From NCBI RefSeq assembly GCF_037392515.1, contig NC_090281.1:44430645-44494644 (forward strand): a DNA stretch of 64,000 nt. The letters run 5' to 3'. The position numbers and the translations under genes are program-made. Every line of letters begins with the position of its first letter. The first letter of the stretch is position 1. The notes below the pieces were generated by a model. It was not told the origin of the DNA. It did not search any database and worked only from the letters and a program-made list of their open reading frames with translations. Below are positions 47,758 to 58,748 of this stretch, piece after piece. This stretch comes from Haliotis asinina (Eukaryota > Mollusca > Gastropoda > Lepetellida > Haliotidae).

Positions 47758-47944
47758 AAGATGTGCCGCTCCTCCTCGATATAACGCTCATCGCATTCTC
47801 ATTCTTTTATGCGTAGTCGGACTCAATTATATACAGAGCACTAGCTGCACATTTGAAACGTGCGTCTTTGAACAGAGAGAGAGAGAGAGAGAGACTGCAA
47901 CATGTGCCGCTCTTCCTCGATATAACGCTCATCGCATTCTCAAA
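47643..47944. repeat. Two-copy direct duplication of about 140-160 bp with inner GA run
   Basis: Units begin TTTTATGCGTAGTCGGACTC near 47643 and 47805, share ACAGAGCACTAGCTGCACAT, and end CTCGATATAACGCTCATCGC. The (TA)(GA) run inside is longer in the first unit. It is just 3' of TRIM copy B. Confidence 0.9.
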
Positions 47945-48124
47945 CGCATCGCAGATGCAAAACAAGACAATATTAAATTGGAAGTTATATTCCACGTCAA
48001 GTTGGCTTGACAAATGTTTCACAAATCTTTGAAAAATGTGTATATACTTTTAATCAAGGCTTTTGTTCATGAAATTCTTTTAGTTTTAGCTAGTAATTAA
48101 AGGACATTTTTAACCTGGATCATG

Positions 48125-48345
48125 TCATAAAAGGCGACTATGCTTGTCGTACGAGCCGACTAACGGGATCGGGTGGTCTGGCTTGCTGACTTGGTTGACA
48201 CATGTAATCGGTTCCCATTTGCGCAGATCGATGCTCATGCTGTTGATCACTGTATTGTCTGACCCAGATTCGATTATTTATAGACCGCCGCCATACAGCT
48301 GGAATATTGCTGAGTGCGGCGTAAAACTAAACTCACTAACTCATA
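48125..48345 (+). mobile_element. SINE-like repeat, family S2
   Basis: AAAAGGCGACTATGCTTGTC, CGACTAACGGGATCGGGTGG, GATCGATGCTCATGCTGTTG, GCCGCCATACAGCTGGAATA and GCGGCGTAAAACTAAACTCA. This is one of the least diverged copies. Confidence 0.88.
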
Positions 48346-48349
48346 CTTT

Positions 48350-48840
48350 AAGTTCACTGGTCACGAGGGGTGCATGGGGCATGAGTTGATGTACCCTCGA
48401 TGTTTATTTATGTTCCCTGAAGCCGCTTATGTTCCTAAACAAACATCGAGGATACCTCAACCTATATATGGTCCCCGAGAGATCAGTGAACAACATATGT
48501 ATCTTACCGAACACCTCAATGTTAATTTTGAACTGTTTGTAGCACGGGTATCGAATCGTACACTGCAGCCAACTTGAGAGACTTTGACGATTCGAATCTT
48601 GCATCTTGCTGTTTTTTTAAATCGCCGCTATGCAATTCCCCTTCTGATATTCACAAGGACTACATCTGAACCTTTTGTCAAAATTTACTCATTGGAAAGA
48701 GAGTCAAATGTTTTCGTAGATATCGCTAGATTTTGCGGATGAGACGCTTGAAAATAACAGGAGAGAGATCAGCCAATCAGAAAACGACGTTTATGTGTGA
48801 TTTTAGATAAATATACATGACACATAGACTCACAATTCAC
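48350..48840 (-). repeat. Dispersed repeat R1, copy 4, with inverted end
   Basis: Read on the minus strand it has the R1 order, with ATTGGCTGATCTCTCTCC, AAGATTCGAATCG, AACATTGAGGTGTTCGG and TTCACTGATCTCTCGGGGAC. At its outer side the last 60 bp also occur as an inverted copy (TTCACTGGTCACGAGGGGTG...CTCGATGTTTATTTATGTTCC at 48354-48416), making a hairpin. Confidence 0.75.
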
Positions 48841-49187
48841 ACAGCACAACAAGCAGACCGATCACAGGTCTTCTCGTGTAAGAAGTTTACCTTGTTGAAC
48901 GCCTTACCATATGTGGAACCAATCAGATGCAGATGCCAAGGAGGACGCTAAGTAGGATGTAATAGCTACTGGTTTAGAAATGCAACAGGACGGGAGTTCA
49001 AAATACGATAAAAAAGATAAAAATAAAATAAAATAACGTTCAGAAAAAAGGCTTCATCCTGTGCGCGTGCCTATTTCATATAAAGAACTACGAATACAAA
49101 AGCTGAAAGTACATGTATAAACGGGGTGGATCAGTCAGGGACTTTATGCCTCTGAATCCGTTAAGAATGATATTATCATAAAGAGAT

Positions 49188-49365
49188 TGGGATGTTGCGT
49201 AGGGCATTCGTATTTGTGTGAGGAATCAAAAACTCCATATTCATGTGAGAGATTACAACATACGTATTCTTGTGAAAGATTTTTACGACATCCATATTTA
49301 TATCAGAGATTAGGACATCCGTATTTATATATGTGTGAGATCAGAACAACCGTATTTATGTTTGT
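49188..49365. repeat. Short degenerate minisatellite, about 27-31 bp unit
   Basis: About six units around CATCCGTATTTATATGTGAGA and ATTAGGA. The 84-residue frame over it is the translated repeat. Confidence 0.75.
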
Positions 49366-49449
49366 CACTTTCCAAACCGAACCAGAAAGAGAGCGATCGG
49401 TCGGAAAGAACACTTTAAGCAGTGCGCAACCTATTTTATGAAATTAAAC

Positions 49450-50520
49450 ATTTACTTCGCTTTGTAATAATCCTAATTTCATAAATTCTATATATCGTGT
49501 CGGTTTGCTTCGGAAATGATAGAGAACTGATTTAACGAATGAATTTTCAGTAATGGCGGGACACGAGAATCTCTGAAAAAAATGTTTTATTTCTCGTATG
49601 TTGCTGAATTGTAGACATCCGGTAGGGTAACTGCATTAAGTAGAACATTCTGTCTAACAATCAAAGTACACCATATCTAAGTTTATACATCACGACCAGG
49701 CTTTACAGAAGGGCAACTGTCTTAGCCTGTTAATAGATAACAGCTTCACCGAATGATACCCATCTGATATGGAAGTGTGACACATTCACGTGCAGGCAGT
49801 AATGAAATCCGGTTTAACCTGCATAGCGTACTTACTTGCAATTCATATTCAAATTTTCACTTAACGATATTATTCCAAGCAGTAAATTAGATACACAGCT
49901 GTCGTCAAGCGTGTGATTTTACCGATATACAATCTATTGAATTTCAGTCATTTAAAGGCACTATATCACACTGCATCTCTCTAATAATGCATTTCCACCA
50001 ATAATACTATCAGCTCTCGGGGAATCTGCCATATTATTTATTCCGATAACGAAGTGCGTATTTAGATTTCAGTATTTAATTAAAAAGTTCGAACGAATTA
50101 ATACAACGTTGCATTAAATCGACTCTCGCACCCTCTACCGGCCGAATATTGTTTAAAGGGAACAACATAGATTTATGTCCCTGGAGCGCGAACACCCTAC
50201 ACACAACTTGTATGACAAGTGTTCAGGCAAAATTTCGATTCCAGGCAAGTCGTGAGGATAATATCAATGCATTTATAGCATAAACAGTGTTAAACTCCTA
50301 TCACAGTACTCAGCCTCTGTCACGATACTGGTCCAAGAAATTCCCCCGTCATGAAATTCCTGTCGAAATCATGACATTTTTTGTCCCGAACGTGCCCGTC
50401 TGTATAACATAAGTGTCATGCTAACGTTCGCCGACTACATATGGTAGAAACGACCATCACTGACGCCGAGATTAACCCATGACCTGTTGTTAAACATGAC
50501 AATACGCGCGCCATTTAACC
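49450..50520. other. Intergenic stretch, no gene seen
   Basis: Short frames only; no recognised repeat or domain. Confidence 0.5.
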
Positions 50521-50524
50521 GTGG

Positions 50525-50725
50525 TCCAAAGAAGAACCTGGGAAGACCCGGGTTAGCATTGGAGCGAAACCATGCTTGTCGCAAGAGGCGTCTAGCATGA
50601 TAGGGTAGGCAGACTGTCTTGGTTGACACACGTCATCGCATCCCAAATGAGTAGGTCGATACTCACTGGATTGACTATTATTTACAGAATATCACTGAAT
50701 GCTGTGTTAAACAACAAACAAAGAA
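50525..50725 (+). mobile_element. SINE-like repeat, family S2, diverged
   Basis: GAAGACCCGGGTTAGCATTG, GAAACCATGCTTGTCGCAAG, AGGCGTCTAGCATGATAGGG, TTGGTTGACACACGTCATCG and GAATATCACTGAATGCTGTG. Confidence 0.75.
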
Positions 50726-51806
50726 AAAACAAACTGTTCCAAAGCGGGTTTTGTTCAAAGACACCGGATCAATCTGTCGACAGTTTCAAAATCACACAAT
50801 AACTATTTGTTTCTGTACGTACTTATGTAATGCTGGTTGATGATTCGTCATATGAGGTACGTTATTGGGTGATGTATTAAATATATTACATATTAAAAAT
50901 GTTCAATGTACTCAGTCTGCCTCATCTGAACTTTGACCCATCTTATCATCATCTTGGTCATCTTCTCCCCGCATCACAGAGCGATGTGAAACCGACATGT
51001 CTTGTTGCCCAGTCTGCCCATTGACATTGCTGAACATACAGATGACACCAGATTATCACCCAACGTTGAATTATCGCATTGCTGTTCACCCCCGGCGCCA
51101 GACACGTGAATTTGATTCTGTCTGGGACAGAGTACGTTGAATATGAATCTTTCAAAGCTCGTCCAAGGGTTCCAACCTTTGATAAAAGTGTTTGGGGTTT
51201 GTTTAGTAGTTGTAGTTGTTGTTTTTAGGAGTTTTTGTTCTTTTGTTTGCTTGGTTGTTTGGTTTTGTTTTCTACTATGCTGCCTTTGAAAATCTGAAGT
51301 GTCTGGCGAGAGCTTCAGGTAAAGCCTCGATTATTCACAGACCGACACCATGTAGCTGGAAAAATCATTGTGTTCACCTATCCAAGCAGGGGCTCACTCA
51401 CAGGCATTTAAGGATCTGAAGGTTCGACCAAGAGTTCCGTTTAACCAGGAAGACGTTGGATGATTCAGAAGGTTGCTGTAAGACTTGCTGGACTGTCCTC
51501 ATTTGGCCACCGGTGAGGTAAAGCTGCATCGTGTTGCCTGAGTGATTTAATAACAAGGTGGGTATGGAGGTATCCCTTCTAACAATCTGAGCATCACTTA
51601 GACAACTAAGAACCCAATCTGTGACATAGATCAGTGATTCTCACATGTAACCTATAAGGAGCAAATACGTAAACGGGCAGACCGTCAGCGGTGTATATTA
51701 CTATTTTTTTCTATTATTACCAGTTATTTTCTCTTGTGTATCAGTGGCAATGAACAAAATTTTCATATTCTCTGAGCTAACTGACATGATAAAATTCATT
51801 TCGTCT
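50726..51806. other. Downstream flank of the 933-residue TRIM-like gene, no gene seen
   Basis: A 55-bp S2 fragment (CCTCGATTATTCACAGACCG near 51326) is the only recognised repeat. No open frame has a convincing domain. Confidence 0.5.
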
Positions 51807-54608
51807 TCAACTAATGCAGCAGTTGCTTTGGTTTCCTTTCGGGCTGCTTTCTGGAGTCTTGCTGTTTTGTGGTTCAGATGGAATCAATTCTACCGCCCGT
51901 CGATGCCGTAGTGCAGCTGGAATCCGGCCTCGAATATTTTGGTGCTGCGGTCTAGCTGGAACCAGTTCTAGAGTCTCGCTGGTCACCGATACAGCTGAGA
52001 TCATGTCTGGAGTCTCCCATTTCCGTGCTTCAGATGGGATCATTTCTGGATGGCCAGTGGTCAGTGGTTCAGAGGAGGTTATGTTTGAAGGCTCTGTTTT
52101 CCAAGGTTCAGCCGGAGTCTTAGTATCCAACGGTTCTGACAGAATCATATTTTGAATCTCAGTATTCTGTGGTTCTGCGAGGATCATGTCGGGAGTCTCT
52201 GTATTCAGTGGCTCTCCTAAGGTCATATCTTGAGTCTCAGTATTCTGTGGTTCTGTTTGGATCATGTCTGGAGACTCAGTATTCTGAGGTTCTGATAGGA
52301 TCATGTCTGGAGGCTCGATATTTTGAGGTTGTGATACGATCATGTCTGGAGACTCAGTATTCTGAGGTTTGGATAGGATCATGTCTGGAGACTCGATATT
52401 CTGATGTTCTGATAGGATCATGTCTGGAGACACAGTATTCTGAGGTTCGGATAGGATCACGTCTGGAGACTCGGTATTCTGAGGTTCTGATACGATCATG
52501 TCTGGAGACTCAGTATTCTGAGGTTCTGATAGGATCACGTCTGTAGAGTCTTCATTTCCAGAATCCTTCTGTTCGTCATCAAACGTTCGAACAGACGCAC
52601 CAGGTGTAGTGCTGTCTAAACCTTTAAGTCCAGATTTCTCTCTTGCCACGGGGCAAGATGGGAACAGTGAATCTGAGGCATCTCCTTTCAAATCCCTGGA
52701 GGTCATCGGTTCGGTCATCAAGGCATCTGAGGTAACACCTTGCCTAATGGCACTTGTTACACCGGTTTCCACTTTTGTTGAATCCTTGTGAACCGAGTTC
52801 ATGTCACAAAATGAAATCTCAGGTCCCTCAAATGGATAGCGAGCAGACGCGCACCTTACCAAAAGGGCCTTTCCAGCTTCAGCTACAATCATCAAAGACG
52901 CAGTCAACTTAAAACAACTAGAATCTCCCAGACGGCAGATATTGCGGCCGCCTGACGATGAACCATCCACAGCAGAAGGCTGTGGGAAGAGGTTCTCATT
53001 GCTACGCAAAACATCTGTGACGACAAATCCACTTATGCTCTGTTCAAACTTAAATCTTGGAGCAACAACAGCAAATGGGATCCCACTCACTATTTCTCCC
53101 GGAAGACACTCGCTCTCAGTGTCGGACAAGTACGGATTAGCTTTTGCAATAACAGTTTCAGATGTGAAAGAATTTGATAAAGAAATGTCTTTCATTCCTT
53201 CATCTTGTTTCCTAGTTGCACCATCGTCAGCCGTGGCAGCATTGAGTACATTAGTGCTTAATACAGAGCTGACTGACTTGTCTCTCATTCCTTCAGCCTG
53301 TTTCCTAGATATACCATCATCAACCTTGGCTGCACTGACTACATTAGTGCTTAATACAGAACTGGCTGACTTGTCTCTCATCTCTTCAACTTGTTTCCTA
53401 GTTACACCATCATCAACCTTGGCTGCACTGACTACATTAGTACTTAATACAGAACTGGCTGACTTGTCATGCGGCATACTCTCGTCCTTCTTACTATCTC
53501 CAGCACCTACAACTGAATTTTGAAAGGAATGGGTGATGCTGATTACAGAGCTTTGGGGGATATCGCATCTAACAACAAACACAGGTGTTTTCAGTTTGGA
53601 AGCGAAGACATCAGTAGCATCTTGTAGCAGCTTACTTTCATTGAAACATTTCTCGAGGTCATTGTGGAGAACCAGAACTGAGGTATCCTGCCCTGGTCCT
53701 AGGACGAGGTTTGTCAGAGACAACAGTTTGGGGCATAGACTTGATATTTTCTTTAAATCACTGCTTAAGGTACTTGTGAGTTTAAGTTGTCTGTCACATG
53801 CTTTTGAAAGCTTTGTTACAGCGGCTTGTTCCTGTTCTAGAATTAAATCCACAGCTTTTTTAGTCTTGTTCCTGATGCATTTTACTGTAGCTTCTCGTAT
53901 TGACGAAATATCTTGATGCAAATTCCTAAACCTTTCCAGCGTTGAAGTAGAATCGGTTATACATTTGCTAAGCTGTTGTGATCTCTCGACCAGCGTCTTC
54001 GAGCAGATCTGCACAGCGTCATCTATGGTTAGGACTTCATGTCCTCTGTGTTGAAACAAAAAGCACAATTCACAAATTGGAATGACACATGACTGGCAGA
54101 AGTAGGTGTAAGTCCTTCCCCTATGATTAGTTTCGCCACAAGGAATGTTTTTCTTTGCCTCTACTACGTATTTTCCGGTGTTCACATCTTCAATGGCCAC
54201 GACCCTATGTGAATAGGTGGCACTTGATGATTGGTGCCCTGTATGACATTCATCACACAGAAAATCGGCACAGTCGAGACATTGGTGTGTCACCTTATTG
54301 CGCTGGCTGTGGAGGCAACAAACGCTGCAGTACATCAGCCCGGATTTCACTAACAGGTCTTCTAACGTGCGAGAGGCAGAATCAATACACGCACCTAATT
54401 TTGACCGGAGACTATCTGCACTGTCTGAGTACTTGGCGTTTGTGTCACACACGGGGCAAAAGTTGTCTTCATCCTTGTGGAAAGTTCGACTCTTTGTAAG
54501 GCATTGCTGGCAAACTGAGTGGTAACAGGCTAGTGTTACCGGATCGGTTTTCTCCACTTGGCAGTTGGTACAGAAAAACACTGCATCATTTAACGCAAGC
54601 GTCGCCAT
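51807..54608 (-). CDS. TRIM-like RING/B-box protein with two tandem-repeat regions and a CaaX-like end
   Basis: The start at 54608 (MATLALNDAVFF) gives 933 residues. The frame is open to an ATG at 54779, but that ATG lies inside an S2 SINE, and a good acceptor (CTTTCTTTTCAG, exon from 54630) separates the two. RING at 13-54 (CTNC, CYHSVCQQC, CPVC), B-box1 (CSVC, CLDC, CDEC), B-box2 with odd first spacing (Cys-x4-His: CGETNH; then CQSC, CELC, HRGH). A coiled coil and a Ser-rich middle follow. Three 31-residue repeats (MRDKSASSVLSTNVVSAAKV...) and about 12-15 13-residue repeats (SEPQNTESPDMIL) come next. No propeller or SPRY. It ends NCCIS, where Cys-Cys-Ile-Ser fits a farnesyl CaaX box. Probable ubiquitin ligase or scaffold; substrate unknown. 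Probably unrelated in detail to the pair at 37-47 kb. Confidence 0.82.
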   Translation of the reverse strand: MATLALNDAVFFCTNCQVEKTDPVTLACYHSVCQQCLTKSRTFHKDEDNFCPVCDTNAKYSDSADSLRSKLGACIDSASRTLEDLLVKSGLMYCSVCCLHSQRNKVTHQCLDCADFLCDECHTGHQSSSATYSHRVVAIEDVNTGKYVVEAKKNIPCGETNHRGRTYTYFCQSCVIPICELCFLFQHRGHEVLTIDDAVQICSKTLVERSQQLSKCITDSTSTLERFRNLHQDISSIREATVKCIRNKTKKAVDLILEQEQAAVTKLSKACDRQLKLTSTLSSDLKKISSLCPKLLSLTNLVLGPGQDTSVLVLHNDLEKCFNESKLLQDATDVFASKLKTPVFVVRCDIPQSSVISITHSFQNSVVGAGDSKKDESMPHDKSASSVLSTNVVSAAKVDDGVTRKQVEEMRDKSASSVLSTNVVSAAKVDDGISRKQAEGMRDKSVSSVLSTNVLNAATADDGATRKQDEGMKDISLSNSFTSETVIAKANPYLSDTESECLPGEIVSGIPFAVVAPRFKFEQSISGFVVTDVLRSNENLFPQPSAVDGSSSGGRNICRLGDSSCFKLTASLMIVAEAGKALLVRCASARYPFEGPEISFCDMNSVHKDSTKVETGVTSAIRQGVTSDALMTEPMTSRDLKGDASDSLFPSCPVAREKSGLKGLDSTTPGASVRTFDDEQKDSGNEDSTDVILSEPQNTESPDMIVSEPQNTESPDVILSEPQNTVSPDMILSEHQNIESPDMILSKPQNTESPDMIVSQPQNIEPPDMILSEPQNTESPDMIQTEPQNTETQDMTLGEPLNTETPDMILAEPQNTEIQNMILSEPLDTKTPAEPWKTEPSNITSSEPLTTGHPEMIPSEARKWETPDMISAVSVTSETLELVPARPQHQNIRGRIPAALRHRRAVELIPSEPQNSKTPESSPKGNQSNCCIS
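52130..52545 (-). repeat. 39-bp minisatellite encoding 13-residue repeats in the TRIM-like gene
   Basis: About eleven units; on the plus strand each reads AGGATCATGTCTGGAGACTC then AGTATTCTGAGGTTCTGAT. Translated on the minus strand this is SEPQNTESPDMIL with small changes. More decayed units continue to about 51900. The unit is a multiple of three, so gain or loss keeps the frame. Confidence 0.92.
53192..53478 (-). repeat. 93-bp tandem repeat, three units, encoding 31-residue repeats
   Basis: Units encode DKSASSVLSTNVVSAAKVDD then GVTRKQVEEMR, with the third (5'-most on the plus strand) more diverged. In frame with the rest of the TRIM-like gene. Confidence 0.9.
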
Positions 54609-54689
54609 TATGTCCACCTTCAATTTCGCTCTGAAAAGAAAGGAGAATGTATCACAACTCGATGGGACACTATTTCCCAAATTTAACCA

Positions 54690-54840
54690 TGCTAGGAAAC
54701 TGACACATATCATCGTATCCCAGATACGTAGATCGATGCTCATGCTGTTCATCACTGAATTGCCTGGTCCACACTCCATTGTTTACAGACCGCCGCCATA
54801 TACCTGGAATATTGCTGGAAGCAGAGGAAAAGCTTAACTC
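54690..54840 (+). mobile_element. SINE-like repeat, family S2, 3' half, next to the TRIM-like gene start
   Basis: ACACATATCATCGTATCCCA, GATCGATGCTCATGCTGTTC, ATCACTGAATTGCCTGGTCC, CCGCCGCCATATACCTGGAA and TATTGCTGGAAG. Its minus strand supplies the ATG at 54779. Confidence 0.8.
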
Positions 54841-54844
54841 TTCA

Positions 54845-56060
54845 CACTGACTGTAAAATCCGCTTTCGGTTCCGTTAATATTGGTTTTCAGTGGTGAGCT
54901 TTGAAGAAGAATAGTTCTCGCGTTTGCTATATGAACTCAGATGACGATCTTAAATTTAAAACCGAGATGTGGGTGCCCATTGTGCGTCTACCCTGACTGG
55001 AAACTCCCCATTTTAACTTTACTCCAGGCAAAGCTCCAATATTGCAAACTACCACAGGTAACATTTGTCAAGTCTTTCGCGTCAAAATGGAAAAAGGAGA
55101 GTTGTTAGTATCGGATAATCGTGTTACTCTAAAATATTGTATAGTGTTTAAACAGAAAACAAACTGACGTAGTGTAGCTCACTTAACCGTTATGTGTAGT
55201 GAAATCTTCACGTCATGAAAGTGCGGTCGTTAAATGGCAGGGATATTTTGAGGTGAAAGAAACATACATTTTAATATAATGTCCTTTACACCTACTAACG
55301 ACAAATAACATATTGAATATTATCTCTTGCAATGAAAGACATCCTAACCTGTAAACTAAAACCCCATATGCTGCATTTGTAACAAAATGTACAGAACTCA
55401 TTGGTCCTACAGATCTTCACAAAGATTTGACTCTGTACGCCCATTCTGTAATGTTAAGAGCGTGAGACACAGATGACAGGTCGATAAAAATTTTATCAAA
55501 TGTATTAGTCATTTCAGTATGTCTACCGTCACCTCACTCTGTTGGCATGAACTTTGGGGTTTTTTTTTTACAAACACGTTATGTTTTCTAGCAACGCTGC
55601 CATTAATAAACAGTGTGTGATCACGTATATTATACTACCCTTTACGCGAATGCTGTACAAAGTGATAGCACTTAATCTACACGATTTATGAGAATTTTCA
55701 GTTTGGGTGTGTCTCAATACTAAATTATCATTCCCCGTTCAAGTTTAAACTGAATAGACTGCCTACACTAAGCCGCTTGCGCCCCAACTGCCTTGTGGGA
55801 GGAATTCCTCCGGGCACATTGATGTCATTCTTTGACACATGACACGACTGGTCCCGGTCCCCATCGTCGAGAGGACTGTTAACGCCACCGTCAAGACGGC
55901 GGTGTACGCTCACTATGATACAACAAACCAGTTTCAAATACCCATCCGATGAGGTTACATGGGGCCTGTCAAGCCAAAACCTAAGACTTGTAACTAAAAA
56001 ACAATAAATCAAAGAGCCAAGAAAAGAAACTGTATCTAGGTATTTACTGTCACTATTATA
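54845..56060. other. Intergenic stretch, no gene seen
   Basis: A 94-residue minus-strand frame at 55728-56012 was inspected and has no recognisable domain. No repeat family was identified. Confidence 0.5.
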
Positions 56061-56069
56061 ATGTCCAGA

Positions 56070-56590
56070 TGTCGCGTCAGTATATACCTTGGTGTCGTTT
56101 CTTTTTCACTTTTCTTTCTTTTTATTTTATTTAATTCATTTATTTATTATTTATTTTTTTTAGTTACCTTGATGCCTGGGATTTGGGAGCGTTACAAGCC
56201 CTATGTTCAGACGCCATCGGCGACAGTGTATATACCTTGATGCGAGGGATTTTCATGCGTTACAAGCCTTATGTTAAGATGATGTCAGTGACAGTATATA
56301 CCTTTATGCTAGGTTGTCTTTGCGATACAAGCCTCATGTTAAGACGACAGTATATACCTTGATGGTGTTTCATCTCTTTCTCTTTTTTGCGTTACAAATT
56401 AAGCCTTATGTTAACATGCCATCAGTAACAGTATATACCTTGATATCTGGGGGTTTTTTTGCGATACAAGCCATAATTTGAGATGACATCAGTGACAGAA
56501 TATACCTTGATCCGAGGTTGTCTTTGCGTTACAAACCTGTTATGTTATGTTAAGATGCCATTGACAGTTATTTGCTTGATGCCACTGATG

Positions 56591-56681
<91 letters not shown>

Positions 56682-56725
56682 AAGCCTTATGTTAAGACGC
56701 CGTTAGTGACAGGAACAGAAATTGA
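56070..56725. repeat. Degenerate tandem repeat, about 60-75 bp unit, with inner (CT)n(GT)n
   Basis: About eight units built on GCGTTACAAGCCTTATGTTA, AGACGCCATCAGTGACAG and TATATACCTTGATGC. A (CT)10(GT)34 microsatellite at 56591-56678 lies inside one unit. Confidence 0.85.
56591..56678. repeat. (CT)n(GT)n microsatellite
   Basis: Ten CT followed by about 34 GT units. Confidence 0.97.
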
Positions 56726-56729
56726 TGCC

Positions 56730-58590
56730 AGTTGTTTGCTTTGTTATGAGCCACTGTCGAAATATTATGAAAACAGCCGAAGTTTAATCCCATGGATTTC
56801 CCATGGATTTCCTGTATTAACCCTTACAAAATTGAGCCCGCGTGGGCCTAAGTTTAACATTTCCCACCCGTTTTAGGCCCATATGGACCTAAATTAATTT
56901 TATTTCATTAAACTCAAATCAACCTATCAACATTGCCCCACCCTGTGACTCTTAAAATCACAATCTCATCGACTGCCAGTCAACAATACGTTCTTCAATT
57001 TTTAATATCAGCATGTGCTCTTTTGAGACAGTGCAGTGACATAGTCAACCAATTATTCTTGTTAATAAAGCAGAGATATCGTGAGCACTACATAAGCACG
57101 ACAAAGGGACGTAACATTGCTTAAACACCTTACCTGTGTTACGCCAGAAGACCGAATCACGTAGAGATACCCTACAGTATTTGTGATTATATGTCATCGT
57201 GACACGATATACTCCACGTCCTCTCCTCGATATAAAGCTCCACTGCCGCTAGGTCTGTATGTCTTTCAATGATAAAAGCAGTATAGAAGATACGTGCGTG
57301 ACAACAAAGGAGATGTGTGTTGCTCTGTACGTAACAAACATTCCAGTCATTGCAAATTAATCCTCCTTCAAAAGATTAAAAACCACTATTATCAGCGCTG
57401 ATAACTCAGTAATTCGAGGAACGACCGTCACTCTTCCTGGAAGGCGTCGAAACACAAAACGCAGTGGAAATAAAAACGAATAAGCCAGAGAATATTCAGT
57501 CTCGTTTGTCCATCGGAAAGGATTCCTCTGGGTGCAAAAAGGCAACGTTGCACTGAAACTTATATGAACACATCACTGAAATTCAGAAAACAACCAAAAA
57601 TTAAAACCAAAACGACAGGGACTCGGGTTGGCCACAGGGTAGTGCTGAAAGCGGATCTGCTGAATATTAAAACGAAATATGCATTATTACTGAGCGCTAA
57701 GAGGAAAACAATTCTGACTAGATACACGTTACCCACATGGGCTACCTAGACTGTCTCGGAATGACATTATATTCCCACCCTCCTAACTGTCAGCCATGCA
57801 AAAGTCCTGAATGGAGCAAGTCCAGATTTCCTAGGCTTCTCCGAGGGTACAGAAGATAACTGTTTATTTGGATTCATTTGTTTCAAAATCAAATATTTTC
57901 TTACTCTGGGCTGAGCGTCAGTCTCCTACCATGAAGTAAGAGAAACCTAGCAACAGTCGTTAGCAAAGGCTGCCTCGTGTAAAAGGTTTGGAAAAGAATG
58001 CAACATTAAACCAGTATATGAAATAGCGTCTGCCCAGCGGCCCACTGATTGCTAGTTTCATGGCGGGCTTACAACTTTATTTTATAGCCGGCCCTGTGGT
58101 CCAATACATTTTCCAAGGGTGTATATTTGACCATGTCATTGACTGCTGGAAATATTTCGAAAATAATTTACACTTGTGGTAACTAGATGACGCCTGAATA
58201 GTTCATGATCAATCAAACTCTAACATCCACAGATCAGCCTACCCACTTATCTAACACTAAATGTGACTATCTAGAGAGAGTTTTCAGCCAATGATTAATG
58301 TCGTTTTTTTCTGACGGCAGTGACCCTGAATAAATTAACATTGACCACCAAGTCATGGTTTTATTAAATTTGCTTTTGTTCATGTTTAAGTTTATCCCAC
58401 TACAAGTAATTCATAGATTACTTTCTTTTAACACCATATCTCAATTTGCCATCTTTAATACAGGGCTGGTTACTTATGTTTACAGGGCCGGCAACATTTT
58501 TAGTTATCAGCCCTGTAGGCTTCCTGTCTTTCTGTAGGGGTTTCATACACTGATTACACAAAGTCAAAACCTTGCATATCACCATCGTGT
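56730..58590. other. Intergenic stretch, no gene seen
   Basis: No open frame longer than about 63 residues with any recognisable content. Motifs CAGGGCTGG and CAGCCCTGTAGG near 58461-58520 may be remains of a DNA transposon end, but this is weak. Confidence 0.5.
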
Positions 58591-58596
58591 AAATAG

Positions 58597-58748
58597 AGTG
58601 AGAGAGTTTTGTTTTAGCCGCAGTAGCAAGATTCCAGCAACATCACGGCAGGGGACAGTAATAATGGGCTTCATACATTGTACCTATGTGGGGAATCGAA
58701 CCCGGATCTTCGGCGTGACGAGTGACGCTTTAGGCTACCCCACAACCT
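58597..58748 (-). mobile_element. tRNA-like SINE (family S1), near full length
   Basis: Reverse orientation: GAGTGAGAGAGTTTTGTTTT, GATTCCAGCAACATCACGGC, GAATCGAACCCGGATCTTCG (box B strand complement) and TAGGCTACCCCACAACC (box A side). Confidence 0.85.

Noticed and set aside
51814-53523. Plus-strand frames of 113-193 residues over the TRIM-like gene
   Set aside because: They are shadows of the minus-strand repeats and show no domain.
54609-54779. 990-residue form of the TRIM-like protein starting at 54779
   Set aside because: The extra 57 residues come from a SINE and cross a strong splice acceptor. Kept only as a finding.
58461-58516. CAGGGCTG...CAGCCCTG as a tiny hAT-like element
   Set aside because: Only 8-bp ends and no clear 8-bp target duplication; too weak to call.
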